From JAXLWB01 sp046328715 (lineage in GTDB: Bacteria > Chloroflexota > Anaerolineae > Caldilineales > Caldilineaceae), in the NCBI GenBank assembly GCA_046328715.1, contig JAXLWB010000014.1, forward strand, positions 124,001 through 188,000: a stretch of DNA of 64,000 nucleotides, given 5' to 3'. The position numbers and the translations under genes were made by a program. Below are positions 42,553-50,512 of the stretch, one piece after another (within the stretch, counting starts at the first letter, position 1; the number at the start of each line of letters is the position of its first letter). The notes below the pieces were generated by a model that saw only the letters and a list, made by a program, of their open reading frames with translations, was not told the DNA's origin and searched no databases.

Positions 42553-42840
42553 ATGCACATTTACGAAGTTTTACGCCGACCCGTATTGACAGAAAAGAGC
42601 GTGATTGGCTCGGAAGGTGGCAAGTACACTTTCGAAGTAGACATGCGAGCCAACAAGCCACTCGTCAAGGATGCTGTTGAAACTGCCTTTGACGTAACTG
42701 TCCAAGATGTGGCGATTTCTGTGGTGCCAGCGAAGACCAGCCGACGTGGACGCCGCGTAATGATTCGCCATCCAAAGTGGAAAAAAGCAGTGGTCACTTT
42801 GCAAGCTGGCGACCGTATTCAAATGTTCGAAGGCGTCTAA
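42553..42840 (+). CDS. rplW: Large ribosomal subunit protein uL23
   Basis: L23 sits at the tunnel exit and docks trigger factor and SRP. The 95-aa product has MHIYEVLRRPVLTEKS, then YTFEVDMRANKPLVKDAVE and a C-terminal RRVMIRHPKWKKAVVTL. GGAGG seven bases before ATG 42553 fixes the start; the open frame upstream runs into rplD. Gene spacing is 13 bp from rplD and 18 bp to rplB. Confidence 0.96.
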   Translation: MHIYEVLRRPVLTEKSVIGSEGGKYTFEVDMRANKPLVKDAVETAFDVTVQDVAISVVPAKTSRRGRRVMIRHPKWKKAVVTLQAGDRIQMFEGV

Positions 42841-42858
42841 TTCAAAGAGGGTAGTCGA

Positions 42859-43698
42859 ATGGCAATCAAAATTTATAAGGCAACGTCTGCTGGACGCCGC
42901 AACACGAGCGTTTCTACCTTTGAGGAGGTTACTCGCTCAGAGCCAGAACGCTCTTTGTTAGCCCCGATTCGTCGCAAAGGTGGTCGCAATAACAGCGGAC
43001 ATGTTACGACTCGCCATCAAGGTGGTGGACACAAACGTCGCTATCGTATCATCGACTTTAAGCGCGACAAACATGGCGTTTCTGCGGTCGTTGATTCAAT
43101 CGAGTACGATCCCAATCGTAGCGCTTATATTGCACTCGTGGTGTACAAGGATGGCGAAAAACGTTACATCTTAGCCCCTTCGGGACTGAAGGTGGGCGAT
43201 GCGATCCTTTCCGGTGAAGGTGCCGATATTCGACCTGGTAATGCACTGCCGATCCGCAACATTCCGCTCGGTACGATGATCCATAATTTGGAGTTGCATC
43301 CAGGCCGTGGCGGTCAGATTGTACGCAGCGCCGGCAATGCTGCACAAGTGTTGGCGAAAGATGGTCCCTTGGCACAGATTCGTCTGCCAAGTGGCGAAGT
43401 CCGCTATATTTCGATGGACTGCTTAGCAACGGTTGGTCAGGTCTCGAATGCCGACCATGCCAATATCAGCCTAGGCAAGGCTGGTCGCAAACGCTGGCAG
43501 GGTGTCCGACCTGGCGTCCGTGGTGTTGCAATGGATCCTGGCAGCCACCCGCACGGTGGTGGTGAAGGTCGCTCGTCGATCGGTATGAAGTCACCCAAGA
43601 CACCTTGGGGTAAGAAGGCTCTTGGTGTGAAGACCCGCCGCAACAAGCGCACCAATAAGTTTATTGTGCGCCGAGCAAACGCACGAGGTCAGGGTTAA
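42859..43698 (+). CDS. rplB: Large ribosomal subunit protein uL2
   Basis: L2 is essential for subunit association and peptidyl-transferase assembly. The 279-aa product has the conserved GGRNNSGHVTTRHQGGGHKR, the RNA-binding core IRNIPLGTMIHNLELHPG and the C-terminal AMDPGSHPHGGGEGRSS that contains the histidine near the catalytic centre. Length is normal. Fourth gene of the S10 group; a 81-bp spacer to rpsS contains a GGATG/CATCC inverted repeat. Confidence 0.98.
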   Translation: MAIKIYKATSAGRRNTSVSTFEEVTRSEPERSLLAPIRRKGGRNNSGHVTTRHQGGGHKRRYRIIDFKRDKHGVSAVVDSIEYDPNRSAYIALVVYKDGEKRYILAPSGLKVGDAILSGEGADIRPGNALPIRNIPLGTMIHNLELHPGRGGQIVRSAGNAAQVLAKDGPLAQIRLPSGEVRYISMDCLATVGQVSNADHANISLGKAGRKRWQGVRPGVRGVAMDPGSHPHGGGEGRSSIGMKSPKTPWGKKALGVKTRRNKRTNKFIVRRANARGQG

Positions 43699-43779
43699 AG
43701 GTTAACGATCGGATGACGCACTTGTCCAAGCCGCTTGGAAACATGCGTACATCCTGGAATTGAGAAATAGGAGAGTCGC

Positions 43780-44061
43780 ATGTCTCGTTCATTGAAAAAG
43801 GGTCCATTTGTAGATCCAAAACTGTTGAAACGAGTTGAGGAAATGAATCGCAAAGGCGAACGAAAAGTGCTCAAGACGTGGTCACGCGCCTCTACCATTT
43901 TTCCGCAGTTTGTTGGTCACACAATTGCGGTACATGATGGTCGTCGCCATGTGCCGGTCTTTGTCAGTGAGAATATGGTTGGTCACAAGCTGGGAGAATT
44001 TGCGCCAACTCGTTTCTTCCGTGGCCACGTTCGTTCTGAAAAGGCTACCAAGACAAAGTAA
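43780..44061 (+). CDS. rpsS: Small ribosomal subunit protein uS19
   Basis: S19 binds the 30S head next to S13. The 93-aa product opens MSRSLKKGPFVDPKLL and has TWSRASTIFPQFVGHTIAVH and HKLGEFAPTRFFRGH, the S19 signature. Ribosome-binding site AGGAGAG precedes ATG 43780. Followed by a 142-bp spacer with repeat copy C. Confidence 0.97.
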   Translation: MSRSLKKGPFVDPKLLKRVEEMNRKGERKVLKTWSRASTIFPQFVGHTIAVHDGRRHVPVFVSENMVGHKLGEFAPTRFFRGHVRSEKATKTK

Positions 44062-44080
44062 TCAAACGCAATAGGTAGGT

Positions 44081-44148
44081 ATACTGGCGGTTGCGATTCA
44101 ATATCACTTTAGTGGTTGAAAATGATATTGAATGCAGAGCCTCAGTAT
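44081..44148 (+). repeat. CGGTTGC/hairpin element, copy C (rpsS-rplV spacer)
   Basis: ATACTG (44081-44086), GCGGTTGC (44087-44094), an 11-bp stem ATTCAATATCA/TGATATTGAAT (44096-44106 and 44123-44133), GCAGAGC (44134-44140) and CAGTAT (44143-44148). Both stems are perfect; the inner stem sequence differs completely from the AATGAGAA type. Confidence 0.85.
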
Positions 44149-44203
44149 AAAAGATGCAAATTGCGTGTGACAGAACGATTGAGCGAGAAAGAGGAGACGA
44201 GCG

Positions 44204-44551
44204 ATGGAAGTTAGAGCAGTCACCAAATTTACTGGTATCAGCGCACAGAAGACGCGACTGGTGCTAAATGAGATGCGTGGTCGCAAAGCCGAAGATGCGA
44301 TTGCCATCTTAAACTACATGCCGCAAAGTGCAGCCAAAGTGGTCGCCAAGACCATCAAAAGCGCCTTGTCCAATGCGACAGAAAACTTTGGACTCGATGC
44401 AGGCGATATGGTTATCGCCAAGATTTTCGCCGACGATGCGCCCTTGCGCAAATGGCGACGATTTGGCGCTCGCGGCCGCTTTAAACCGTGGCTACGCCGA
44501 TCATCCCATGTAACGGTTATCTTGGAAGATCGAGCTACGGTGAGTAACTAA
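44204..44551 (+). CDS. rplV: Large ribosomal subunit protein uL22
   Basis: L22 extends a hairpin into the exit tunnel, where macrolide-resistance changes occur. The 115-aa product has TGISAQKTRLVLNEMRGRKA and DAIAILNYMPQSAAKVVAKT, and the C-terminal GARGRFKPWLRRSSHVTVIL that contains the tunnel hairpin. AGGAGA precedes ATG 44204. A long structured spacer (224 bp) separates it from rpsC. Confidence 0.97.
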   Translation: MEVRAVTKFTGISAQKTRLVLNEMRGRKAEDAIAILNYMPQSAAKVVAKTIKSALSNATENFGLDAGDMVIAKIFADDAPLRKWRRFGARGRFKPWLRRSSHVTVILEDRATVSN

Positions 44552-44689
44552 CACTCGGTTGCAATGAAGGGCTGAGTTTGCCTCTTGCGTATGAAATTTG
44601 GCTGGCACTTTCGCATAGAAGCGATTGGGGAAGTTGAGTTTCTGACACAGGTTGACCGCGAAGTGCTGGTCAAGTTAGCAGGCTTAGTT
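44545..44689 (+). repeat. Possible expanded copy of the CGGTTGC element (rplV-rpsC spacer)
   Basis: AACTAA (44545-44550, over the rplV stop) can pair with TTAGTT (44684-44689). CTCGGTTGC and AATGAAGG follow the 5' arm. A large insert with its own stems, including GCACTTTCGC/GCGAAGTGC and TTGACC/GGTCAA, replaces the simple hairpin. Assignment is tentative. Confidence 0.4.
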
Positions 44690-44760
44690 TAGGAAACGGT
44701 TGCTTTGAGAAGCGAAGTTTTTCCGAATTGGAAACCGTAATTCTCGAACAGAGCAAAGTA
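44690..44760 (+). repeat. CGGTTGC/hairpin element, copy D (upstream of rpsC)
   Basis: ACGGTTGC, then TTTGAGAA pairing with TTCTCGAA (one wobble), an inner TCC/GGA stem, then CAGAGC and AAAGTAT. The rpsC ribosome-binding site AAAGGAGG begins two bases after the element. Confidence 0.7.
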
Positions 44761-44775
44761 TCAAAGGAGGGACCC

Positions 44776-45444
44776 TTGGGTCGTAAGGTACATCCAATAG
44801 GCTTTCGCCTGGGCATTATTAAAGAACACAAGAGCAGATGGTTTGCAACAGGCAAAAACTACACAAAGCAACTGGCAGAAGATCGCCAGATTCGCAGCAT
44901 GGTGTTAAAAGAGTTGCCGAAGGCTGGTATCAGCAATATTGATATTGAACGCCAGCCCAATCAAGTTCACATCGTCATTGATACCGCGCGACCTGGTGTC
45001 ATTATTGGCCGCAAAGGTGCGAGCGTCAATGTGTTGCGAACCAGCTTGCAAGATTTGACACAAAAGAAAGTCAAAATTGACGTTCGTGAGATTACTCGAC
45101 CGGAATTGAATTCATTTTTGGTGGCCGAAAGCATTGCCGAACAACTGGAACGTCGTATCAGTTGGAAGCGGGCCATGAAACAAGCTATCCAGAAGACCAT
45201 GAAATCGGGCGGCCAGGGCGTTATGATTAAAGTGTCGGGACGCTTGGGTGGTGCTGACATGGGACGTGTTGACACGGTGCGCGAAGGACAAATTCCTCGA
45301 CACACGTTGCGTGCTGACATTGACTACGGCACTGCAGAAGCTGATACCACCTTTGGTGTGATTGGTGTCAAGGTATGGATTTACCTTGGTGAGGTCATGC
45401 CAGGCGAAGAATATCATGCACGCTTTGTTTCTGAAGCGAGCTAA
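44776..45444 (+). CDS. rpsC: Small ribosomal subunit protein uS3
   Basis: S3 lines the mRNA entry tunnel and contributes to helicase activity of the ribosome. The 222-aa protein starts with a TTG codon giving M-GRKVHPIGFRLG, with a strong AAAGGAGG five bases upstream; an ATG 16 codons earlier lies within the repeat element and is rejected. The KH domain GVIIGRKGASVNVLRT and the C-terminal QGVMIKVSGRLGGADM are typical. Its stop codon lies inside repeat copy E. Confidence 0.96.
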   Translation: MGRKVHPIGFRLGIIKEHKSRWFATGKNYTKQLAEDRQIRSMVLKELPKAGISNIDIERQPNQVHIVIDTARPGVIIGRKGASVNVLRTSLQDLTQKKVKIDVREITRPELNSFLVAESIAEQLERRISWKRAMKQAIQKTMKSGGQGVMIKVSGRLGGADMGRVDTVREGQIPRHTLRADIDYGTAEADTTFGVIGVKVWIYLGEVMPGEEYHARFVSEAS

Positions 45445-45524
45445 ACTGCGGTTGCAATGAGAACCGGGGTTTTGCTTTTCGACAGTAACCGTAAAAACTT
45501 CGTTCTCATTCAGAGCTTAGTTTA
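45442..45524 (+). repeat. CGGTTGC/hairpin element, copy E (rpsC-rplP)
   Basis: TAAACT (45442-45447, including the rpsC stop codon), GCGGTTGC, the stem AATGAGAAC/GTTCTCATT (45456-45464 and 45502-45510) extended by a GGTTTT/AAAACT region, CAGAGC (45511-45516) and AGTTTA (45519-45524). The outer stem TAAACT/AGTTTA is perfect and differs from ATACT/AGTAT by compensatory changes. Confidence 0.85.
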
Positions 45525-45579
45525 ATGAGTTGCTTTTAAGAGACAGAGCAAAGCATAGTTGAATTGGGAGTTTTTTATT

Positions 45580-45999
45580 ATGTTGATGCCAAAACGTGTA
45601 AAGTATCGCAAGATGCAACGTGGCCGACTTAAGGGTAAGGCTCAACGAGGAAGTTCGATTGCATTTGGCACCTTTGGTTTGCAAGCTGTCGAATCGCATT
45701 ACGTAACCAGTCGTCAAATTGAAGCCGCTCGTCGTGCGATTGTTCGCTATATTCGACGTGGTGGTAAGCTGTGGATTCGCATCTTCCCAAGTCGACCTGT
45801 TACGAAACGTGCGGCAGAAACCCGCATGGGTTCTGGTAAGGGCACTGTGGATCATTGGGTTGCCCCTGTGCGGCCAGGCAAAGTGATTTTTGAGATGGCC
45901 GGTATCCGCGCCGATCAAGCTGAGGAAGCGTTGCGGTTGGCTGCTTTTAAACTACCGATGAAGACGCAGTTTATCAGCCGCGAAGAGCATGCCGTATAG
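45580..45999 (+). CDS. rplP: Large ribosomal subunit protein uL16
   Basis: L16 binds near the A site and the base of the L7/L12 stalk. The 139-aa protein begins MLMPKRVKYRKMQRGRLKG and has IAFGTFGLQAVESHYVTSRQ and GSGKGTVDHWVAPVRPGKV, the family signature. An ATG seven codons upstream is in frame but the start at 45580, after GGGAG, matches the family. Confidence 0.97.
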   Translation: MLMPKRVKYRKMQRGRLKGKAQRGSSIAFGTFGLQAVESHYVTSRQIEAARRAIVRYIRRGGKLWIRIFPSRPVTKRAAETRMGSGKGTVDHWVAPVRPGKVIFEMAGIRADQAEEALRLAAFKLPMKTQFISREEHAV

Positions 46000-46031
46000 C
46001 GCTGATTGAGATATCAGTATAGGAGTTTCGG

Positions 46032-46229
46032 ATGAAAGCTAATGAAATTCGCTCATTAAGCAATGCAGAACTGGGTAAGCATCTGGATGATTCTTATCAA
46101 GAACTCTTCAACCTGCGCTTTCAACGTGTTGCTGGGCAGGTGACCAATTCTGCTCGTTTCAAACAAGTTCGTCGAGAAATTGCGCGCATGAAAACTGTAC
46201 TACGCGAGCGAGAGTTGGAGCAGAGCTAA
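46032..46229 (+). CDS. rpmC: Large ribosomal subunit protein uL29
   Basis: L29 sits at the tunnel exit beside L23. The 65-aa helical protein reads MKANEIRSLSNAELGKHLDD, then YQELFNLRFQRVAGQVTNSA and VRREIARMKTVLRERE, the L29 pattern. Ribosome-binding site AGGAG precedes ATG 46032. The usual L16-L29-S17 order is kept. Confidence 0.97.
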   Translation: MKANEIRSLSNAELGKHLDDSYQELFNLRFQRVAGQVTNSARFKQVRREIARMKTVLRERELEQS

Positions 46230-46233
46230 GCAT

Positions 46234-46302
46234 ATACTGCGGTTGGGTTAGAAGTCGTTTTTCTCAGATAGGGAAAATCCACCTCTAACCAGAGCCAAGT
46301 AT
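46234..46302 (+). repeat. CGGTTGC/hairpin element, copy F (rpmC-rpsQ)
   Basis: ATACT (46234-46238), GCGGTTG, the stem GGTTAGA/TCTAACC (46246-46252 and 46284-46290), CAGAGC overlapping at 46290-46295, and AGTAT (46298-46302). The inner stem sequence is again different but still pairs. Confidence 0.85.
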
Positions 46303-46318
46303 AACGAGGAGATAAATT

Positions 46319-46576
46319 ATGCGTGATGGTCGAAAAGCGCTGACAGGTGTAGTCACCAGTGACAAAATGCAAAAGACAGTGGTCGTTCAGGTTGAGCGTG
46401 TGACTCGCCACCCACTGTATGGCAAGGTCATCAAGTTACACAAGAAGTACAAAGCGCATGACGAAGCCAATGAGGCAAAAGTCGGTGACACCGTTCGCAT
46501 CCGCGAATGTCGCCCGATTAGTAAAGATAAAACGTTTTTTGTTGAAGAAATCTTGCAGCGCGCCGAGACGGTCTAA
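46319..46576 (+). CDS. rpsQ: Small ribosomal subunit protein uS17
   Basis: S17 is a primary 16S rRNA binder of the 30S body. The 85-aa OB-fold protein has RKALTGVVTSDKMQKTVVVQ, then VTRHPLYGKVIKLHKKYKAH and GDTVRIRECRPISKDKTFFV, the S17 signature. Ribosome-binding site AGGAG precedes ATG 46319. Confidence 0.97.
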   Translation: MRDGRKALTGVVTSDKMQKTVVVQVERVTRHPLYGKVIKLHKKYKAHDEANEAKVGDTVRIRECRPISKDKTFFVEEILQRAETV

Positions 46577-46608
46577 CTGCTAGAAAGAAATTCTTGTGAG
46601 GGTGAGAA

Positions 46609-46977
46609 ATGATTCAGCAAGAATCAAGGCTCAAAGTAGCCGATAACACCGGTGCAAAAGAATTGCTTACGATCCGTGTCAAAGGCGGTAGCTATCGGCG
46701 TTATGCATCGATTGGCGATATTATCGTGGCTTCGGTGAAGAGTGCAAGCCCGACGGGAACGGTCAAAAAAGGGGATGTGGTCAAGGCAGTCATTGTCCGC
46801 ACCACTCGACCTGTACGTCGCGCTGATGGGAGTTACATCCGCTTTGATGAAAATGCGGCTGTAATTATTGATGATGCGAAAAATCCACGTGGCACCCGTA
46901 TCTTTGGACCGGTCGCCCGTGAATTGCGCGATGGCGGCTATATGAAGATTTTGTCTTTGGCACCTGAAGTTCTCTAA
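46609..46977 (+). CDS. rplN: Large ribosomal subunit protein uL14
   Basis: L14 lies at the subunit interface. The 122-aa product opens MIQQESRLKVADNTGAKELL and contains VKGGSYRRYASIGDIIVASV and ENAAVIIDDAKNPRGTRIFG, the L14 signature. First gene of the spc group; length is standard. Confidence 0.98.
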   Translation: MIQQESRLKVADNTGAKELLTIRVKGGSYRRYASIGDIIVASVKSASPTGTVKKGDVVKAVIVRTTRPVRRADGSYIRFDENAAVIIDDAKNPRGTRIFGPVARELRDGGYMKILSLAPEVL

Positions 46978-47044
46978 TGTAGGTGCTTTGCAATTGCTCG
47001 TAAAATTGCCAATAAGCTGCCAGAACGTTACCGGAGTTTGAAAA

Positions 47045-47407
47045 ATGAAACCGAAAATTGCAAAAGGCGATACAGTTGAAGTGATTGCCGGTGAGCACAA
47101 AGGCTACCGCGGCGAAGTTCAACGAGTGATTCGCAAAAAAGACAAGGATGGAGCCTACGACCCAGATCGCGTCTTTGTGTTGGTTGCGGGTGCAAATTTG
47201 GTCACCAAGCATCAACGACGCACGGGCCGTGTCAATACGCAAACGGGACGTATTGAAAAAGAAGCGCCAATCCATATCAGCAATGTGGCGCTGATTGGCA
47301 CAGATGGCAAGGCTACACGTGCTGGTTACGAAGTGACAGCAGGTGGAGATAAGACCCGAGTTGATCGCCGCTCGAATGATCCGCTGCCAAAGCCAGTGTC
47401 AAAATAG
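47045..47407 (+). CDS. rplX: Large ribosomal subunit protein uL24
   Basis: L24 starts 50S assembly and sits near the tunnel exit. The 120-aa KOW-domain protein has KIAKGDTVEVIAGEHKGYRG and EVQRVIRKKDKDGAYDPDRV, then GANLVTKHQRRTGRVNTQTG and EAPIHISNVALIG. A 67-bp spacer separates it from rplN and an 79-bp spacer from rplE. Confidence 0.96.
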   Translation: MKPKIAKGDTVEVIAGEHKGYRGEVQRVIRKKDKDGAYDPDRVFVLVAGANLVTKHQRRTGRVNTQTGRIEKEAPIHISNVALIGTDGKATRAGYEVTAGGDKTRVDRRSNDPLPKPVSK

Positions 47408-47486
47408 CGTGCAAAACAAGATCGAATGAATGAAGTCGCCTGAACTTTCGACGAAATGACCGTCGTCTGCGGGCAGGGAGAAGATC

Positions 47487-48053
47487 ATGAGTAGTGAAAC
47501 AAAGACGGGTAGCATCCCGCGCTTGAAGGAACGTTACAACAAGGACATTGTACCCGCTCTGATGAAAGAGTTTGGCTACGATAATGTAATGCAAGTTCCT
47601 CGCGTTAAAAAGATTTCAGTAAATATCGGTTTGGGAGAGGCACTTCAAAATAACAAAGCAGTTGAAGCTGCCACCAACGACATGACGATTATTACAGGCC
47701 AAAAGCCTGTTGTCACAAAAGCGCGAAAGTCCATCGCAATTTTTAAGTTGCGTGAGGGTATGTCGATCGGCGTCATGGTCACTTTGCGAGGAAACCGCAT
47801 GTGGGATTTCCTAGACCGGCTGATCAGCGTAGTGTTGCCTCGCCAACGTGACTTTCAAGGTGTATCGCCTGATTCCTTTGATGGACGTGGCAATTACAGT
47901 ATCGGCCTGCGAGAGCAATTGGTGTTCCCGGAGATCGAGTACGATAAAGTCGACAAAGTACGTGGCATGGAAATCACAATTGTGACCAGTGCACAGTCGG
48001 ACAACGAAGCTCGCCGAATGTTGGCACTGATGAGCATGCCATTTAAGCGATAA
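47487..48053 (+). CDS. rplE: Large ribosomal subunit protein uL5
   Basis: L5 binds 5S rRNA and contacts P-site tRNA. The 188-aa product has PRLKERYNKDIVPALMKEFG, VPRVKKISVNIGLGEA, GQKPVVTKARKSIAIFKLRE and DRLISVVLPRQRDFQGVS, the full L5 pattern, and ends ALMSMPFKR. The start ATG 47487 is preceded by GGGAGAAG. Confidence 0.97.
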   Translation: MSSETKTGSIPRLKERYNKDIVPALMKEFGYDNVMQVPRVKKISVNIGLGEALQNNKAVEAATNDMTIITGQKPVVTKARKSIAIFKLREGMSIGVMVTLRGNRMWDFLDRLISVVLPRQRDFQGVSPDSFDGRGNYSIGLREQLVFPEIEYDKVDKVRGMEITIVTSAQSDNEARRMLALMSMPFKR

Positions 48054-48077
48054 GCTTTTTGAAAAGGGGATTTTACT

Positions 48078-48260
48078 GTGGCCAAGACATCAATGGTTGT
48101 GCGTGAAAGCCGCCGCAAATATGCAATCCGTGTACGGAATCGATGCCAGATGTGTGGTCGTTCACGGGGATATATGCGCCGATTTGGGCTTTGCCGCATC
48201 TGTTTCCGACAGGAAGCATTGCGCGGACGCTTGCCAGGCGTTACCAAGTCAAGCTGGTAA
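48078..48260 (+). CDS. rpsZ: Small ribosomal subunit protein uS14, type Z (zinc form)
   Basis: This 60-aa S14 is the short zinc-binding type: CQMCGRSRGYMRRFGLCRIC holds both CxxC pairs, and the C-terminus reads FRQEALRGRLPGVTKSSW. It starts with GTG 48078 preceded by AAGGGGA. A zinc-free paralogue elsewhere cannot be excluded. It is followed by a 314-bp gap. Confidence 0.97.
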   Translation: MAKTSMVVRESRRKYAIRVRNRCQMCGRSRGYMRRFGLCRICFRQEALRGRLPGVTKSSW

Positions 48261-48574
48261 TTCGCAATTTGTGAAGTCATATCGTACGAGCCAGTAATGG
48301 ATTGTGCTCTATTTTGTAATAAAACGATTGTGGATCGGGACATTACTAGAGAATTGTTCATTCAGGATCTTGCGAGTATATTTAAAACGTTGCTTTGATA
48401 ACCGATTTCCTCTCCTTCGGATCCGATCTTTACAGAACGACTCAGGAGGAGAATTCGGTTGCTAACTACAGTTTTCTACTGAGGCCATTGCAAAGGCTTA
48501 AGCGATTTCATGGAATATTTCTATTTTGAAATCGTCGAGGTAGGAGGCTGCAAGAGTGACCAGGAGACAAATGT
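48261..48574 (+). other. rpsZ-rpsH spacer with repeat-like structures
   Basis: 314 bp, unusually long for the spc group. It contains an AGTAATG/CATTACT inverted repeat near 48291-48347. A CGTTGCTTTGAT...CAGAAC segment near 48374-48435 resembles a decayed CGGTTGC element, and the GCGATTTCA palindrome follows. A strong AGGAGGAG near 48445 is followed by TTG and only seven codons before a stop, so it is at best a leader peptide. No gene is supported. Confidence 0.5.
48502..48534. repeat. GCGATTTCA/TGAAATCG palindrome, copy 3
   Basis: Arms 48502-48510 and 48527-48534 match the two copies near the csp genes apart from the last base pair. It lies about 40 bp before rpsH. Confidence 0.65.
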
Positions 48575-48970
48575 ATGGTAAATGATCCAATTGCTGATCT
48601 GCTGACACGAATTCGCAATGCCTGTTTGGTGCAGCGACAGCAAGTTGTAGTTCCCATCTCGAAAATCAAGTTGGAAATTGCCAAGATTTTGCAGCAGGAA
48701 GGCTTTATTAAAGAATATTCTGTCACGAATGAAAAGCCTCAGGCAAATTTGGTGATTTCGCTCAAGTACGTCGGTCGCGGTGTTCCTGTGATTAACGGCC
48801 TGGAGCGCGTTAGCAAACCCGGTCGCCGCATTTACACTGGCTACCAGAATATTCCTTGGGTGCGTAGTGGACTGGGCATTAGCATCGTTTCTACGCCACA
48901 AGGCCTGATGACGGGGCGTAAGGCCCGCCGCTCTAAGTTGGGTGGCGAAATCTTGTGTAACGTCTGGTAA
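48575..48970 (+). CDS. rpsH: Small ribosomal subunit protein uS8
   Basis: S8 organises the 16S central domain and, in E. coli, represses the spc operon. The 131-aa product has MVNDPIADLLTRIRNACLVQ, then VPISKIKLEIAKILQQEGFI and the C-terminal GISIVSTPQGLMTGRKARRS, all typical. Its ribosome-binding site is CCAGGAGAC before ATG 48575. Possible autoregulatory RNA in the upstream spacer is an inference. Confidence 0.97.
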   Translation: MVNDPIADLLTRIRNACLVQRQQVVVPISKIKLEIAKILQQEGFIKEYSVTNEKPQANLVISLKYVGRGVPVINGLERVSKPGRRIYTGYQNIPWVRSGLGISIVSTPQGLMTGRKARRSKLGGEILCNVW

Positions 48971-48982
48971 AGGAGAAGAACC

Positions 48983-49543
48983 ATGTCTCGTATTGGACGA
49001 AGCCCAATCACTATCCCGGCAAAAGTAACAATCGATGTTGATAAAGGAAATTTGGTCAAAGTTACCGGTCCCAAAGGCACGCTGACGCAACAGATCTCCC
49101 CAGACATCAAGATCGAGCGGAAAGATAATACACTCGAATTGAGCCGCCCAACTGAATTGCGCCACCATAAGGAGCAACATGGGTTGGCACGATCACTGAT
49201 CAATAATATGGTTATCGGTGTGACTGCGGGCTTCTCACGCAAGCTAGAAATTGTCGGGGTTGGCTACCGCGCTGAAAAGCGTGGCAATAACTTGGCCTTG
49301 CAAGTAGGCAAAAGCCACCCAGTGGAGTACGCACCTCCTACCAAAGACATCTCATTTGATGTGGACAAGGAAGGTCGTAACGTGACAATCAACGGCATTG
49401 ACAAGTGTGCCATCGGTGAGTTGGCCGCGGTCATCCGCCGTACACGTCCACCAGAGCCCTATCAAGGCAAGGGTATTCGCTATGCTGGTGAATTTGTGAA
49501 GCTCAAGGCTGGCAAGACGGCTGGTAAAGGTGGTAAGAAATAA
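48983..49543 (+). CDS. rplF: Large ribosomal subunit protein uL6
   Basis: L6 binds the sarcin-ricin loop region where GTPase factors act. The 186-aa protein has two related domains and shows MSRIGRSPITIPAKVTIDVD, KVTGPKGTLTQQISPDI and the C-terminal RRTRPPEPYQGKGIRYAGEF, the L6 signature. Twelve bp after rpsH, with AAAGGAGAAG as ribosome-binding site. Confidence 0.97.
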   Translation: MSRIGRSPITIPAKVTIDVDKGNLVKVTGPKGTLTQQISPDIKIERKDNTLELSRPTELRHHKEQHGLARSLINNMVIGVTAGFSRKLEIVGVGYRAEKRGNNLALQVGKSHPVEYAPPTKDISFDVDKEGRNVTINGIDKCAIGELAAVIRRTRPPEPYQGKGIRYAGEFVKLKAGKTAGKGGKK

Positions 49544-49549
49544 AATCCT

Positions 49550-49915
49550 ATGGCTACTACATTTCGCAGAGCAGCGCGTTTGCGCCGTCAGGTGCGTGTC
49601 CGTAAGAAGATTCAAGGCACATCCTCTCGTCCACGATTGAATGTGTTTCGCAGTCTTGAACATATCTACGCACAAGTGATCGACGATGAAGCTGGTGCTA
49701 CACTGGTTTCTGCATCGACTGTGGATAAAGAACTGCGCAGTCGGGTCGCATCCATGAAGAAGAGCGAGCAAGCAAAAGAGATCGGTAAGGTTGTCGCAGA
49801 GCGAGCAAAAGCAAAAGGAATTGAATCCGTTGTCTTTGATCGCGGTGGTTTTCCTTATCATGGTCGTGTTAAGGCGCTTGCCGAAGGCAGCCGCGAAGGT
49901 GGTCTTGCATTCTAA
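49550..49915 (+). CDS. rplR: Large ribosomal subunit protein uL18
   Basis: L18 binds 5S rRNA with L5. The 121-aa product has a basic N-terminus (RRAARLRRQVRVRKKIQGTS) followed by RPRLNVFRSLEHIYAQVIDD and the C-terminal GIESVVFDRGGFPYHGRVKA, the family signature. It starts six bp after rplF, where spacing suggests coupled translation. Confidence 0.97.
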   Translation: MATTFRRAARLRRQVRVRKKIQGTSSRPRLNVFRSLEHIYAQVIDDEAGATLVSASTVDKELRSRVASMKKSEQAKEIGKVVAERAKAKGIESVVFDRGGFPYHGRVKALAEGSREGGLAF

Positions 49916-49948
49916 GATCACTCTATAACGAGGAGATTGAATTCAGCT

Positions 49949-50512
49949 ATGGCAAAGCGTGAAAGAAAGAGCAATAAGGAACGAGATCGCGACCAACGCG
50001 AGGAACGTGAGGAACTGGAAGAGCGCGTCGTCCACATTGCACGTACTGCAAAAGTGGTAAAAGGTGGACGCCGTTTTGCGTTTCGTGCGGTCGTTGTCGT
50101 TGGGGACAAGAAGGGTCGTGTTGGCGTCGGCGTAGGTAAGGCGCGCGAAGTACCAGATGCAATTCGCAAGGCCGGTGAGCGAGCACGCAAAGGTATGGTC
50201 CGCATTCCACTTCTAGGAAGCACCATCCCCCATACCGTGGAAGCCAATTTCGGTGCAGGCAAAGTCTTCTTAAAGCCTGCAAGCCCTGGCACGGGTGTAA
50301 TCGCAGGTGGTGGTGTGCGTGCCGTGGTAGAAGCCTGTGGTGTTAGCGACATTCTGAGCAAGTCTCTAGGTAGCGATAACATCCTTAACGTGGTACAGGC
50401 GACATTTACAGCGCTTCAGTCGGTCAAAGACTTCCGCAGCGAAGCTGCTAACCGTGGCGTAGACGCCAAACGTCTGGCGCCATTCTGGTATCGGGAGGAA
50501 GCGAATGGCTAA
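49949..50512 (+). CDS. rpsE: Small ribosomal subunit protein uS5
   Basis: S5 guards decoding accuracy; spectinomycin- and ram-type changes map here. The 187-aa product has a charged N-terminal extension (RERKSNKERDRDQREERE) before LEERVVHIARTAKVVKGGRR and FRAVVVVGDKKGRVGVGVGK, the S5 core, and ends at a short tail. ATG 49949 with GAGGAG upstream is preferred to a TTG four codons earlier, which is too close to that site. It overlaps rpmD by 8 bp. Confidence 0.97.
   Translation: MAKRERKSNKERDRDQREEREELEERVVHIARTAKVVKGGRRFAFRAVVVVGDKKGRVGVGVGKAREVPDAIRKAGERARKGMVRIPLLGSTIPHTVEANFGAGKVFLKPASPGTGVIAGGGVRAVVEACGVSDILSKSLGSDNILNVVQATFTALQSVKDFRSEAANRGVDAKRLAPFWYREEANG

Noticed and set aside
48440..48480. 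Strong AGGAGGAG followed by TTG, possible gene before rpsH
   Set aside because: The frame closes after seven codons; at most a leader peptide.
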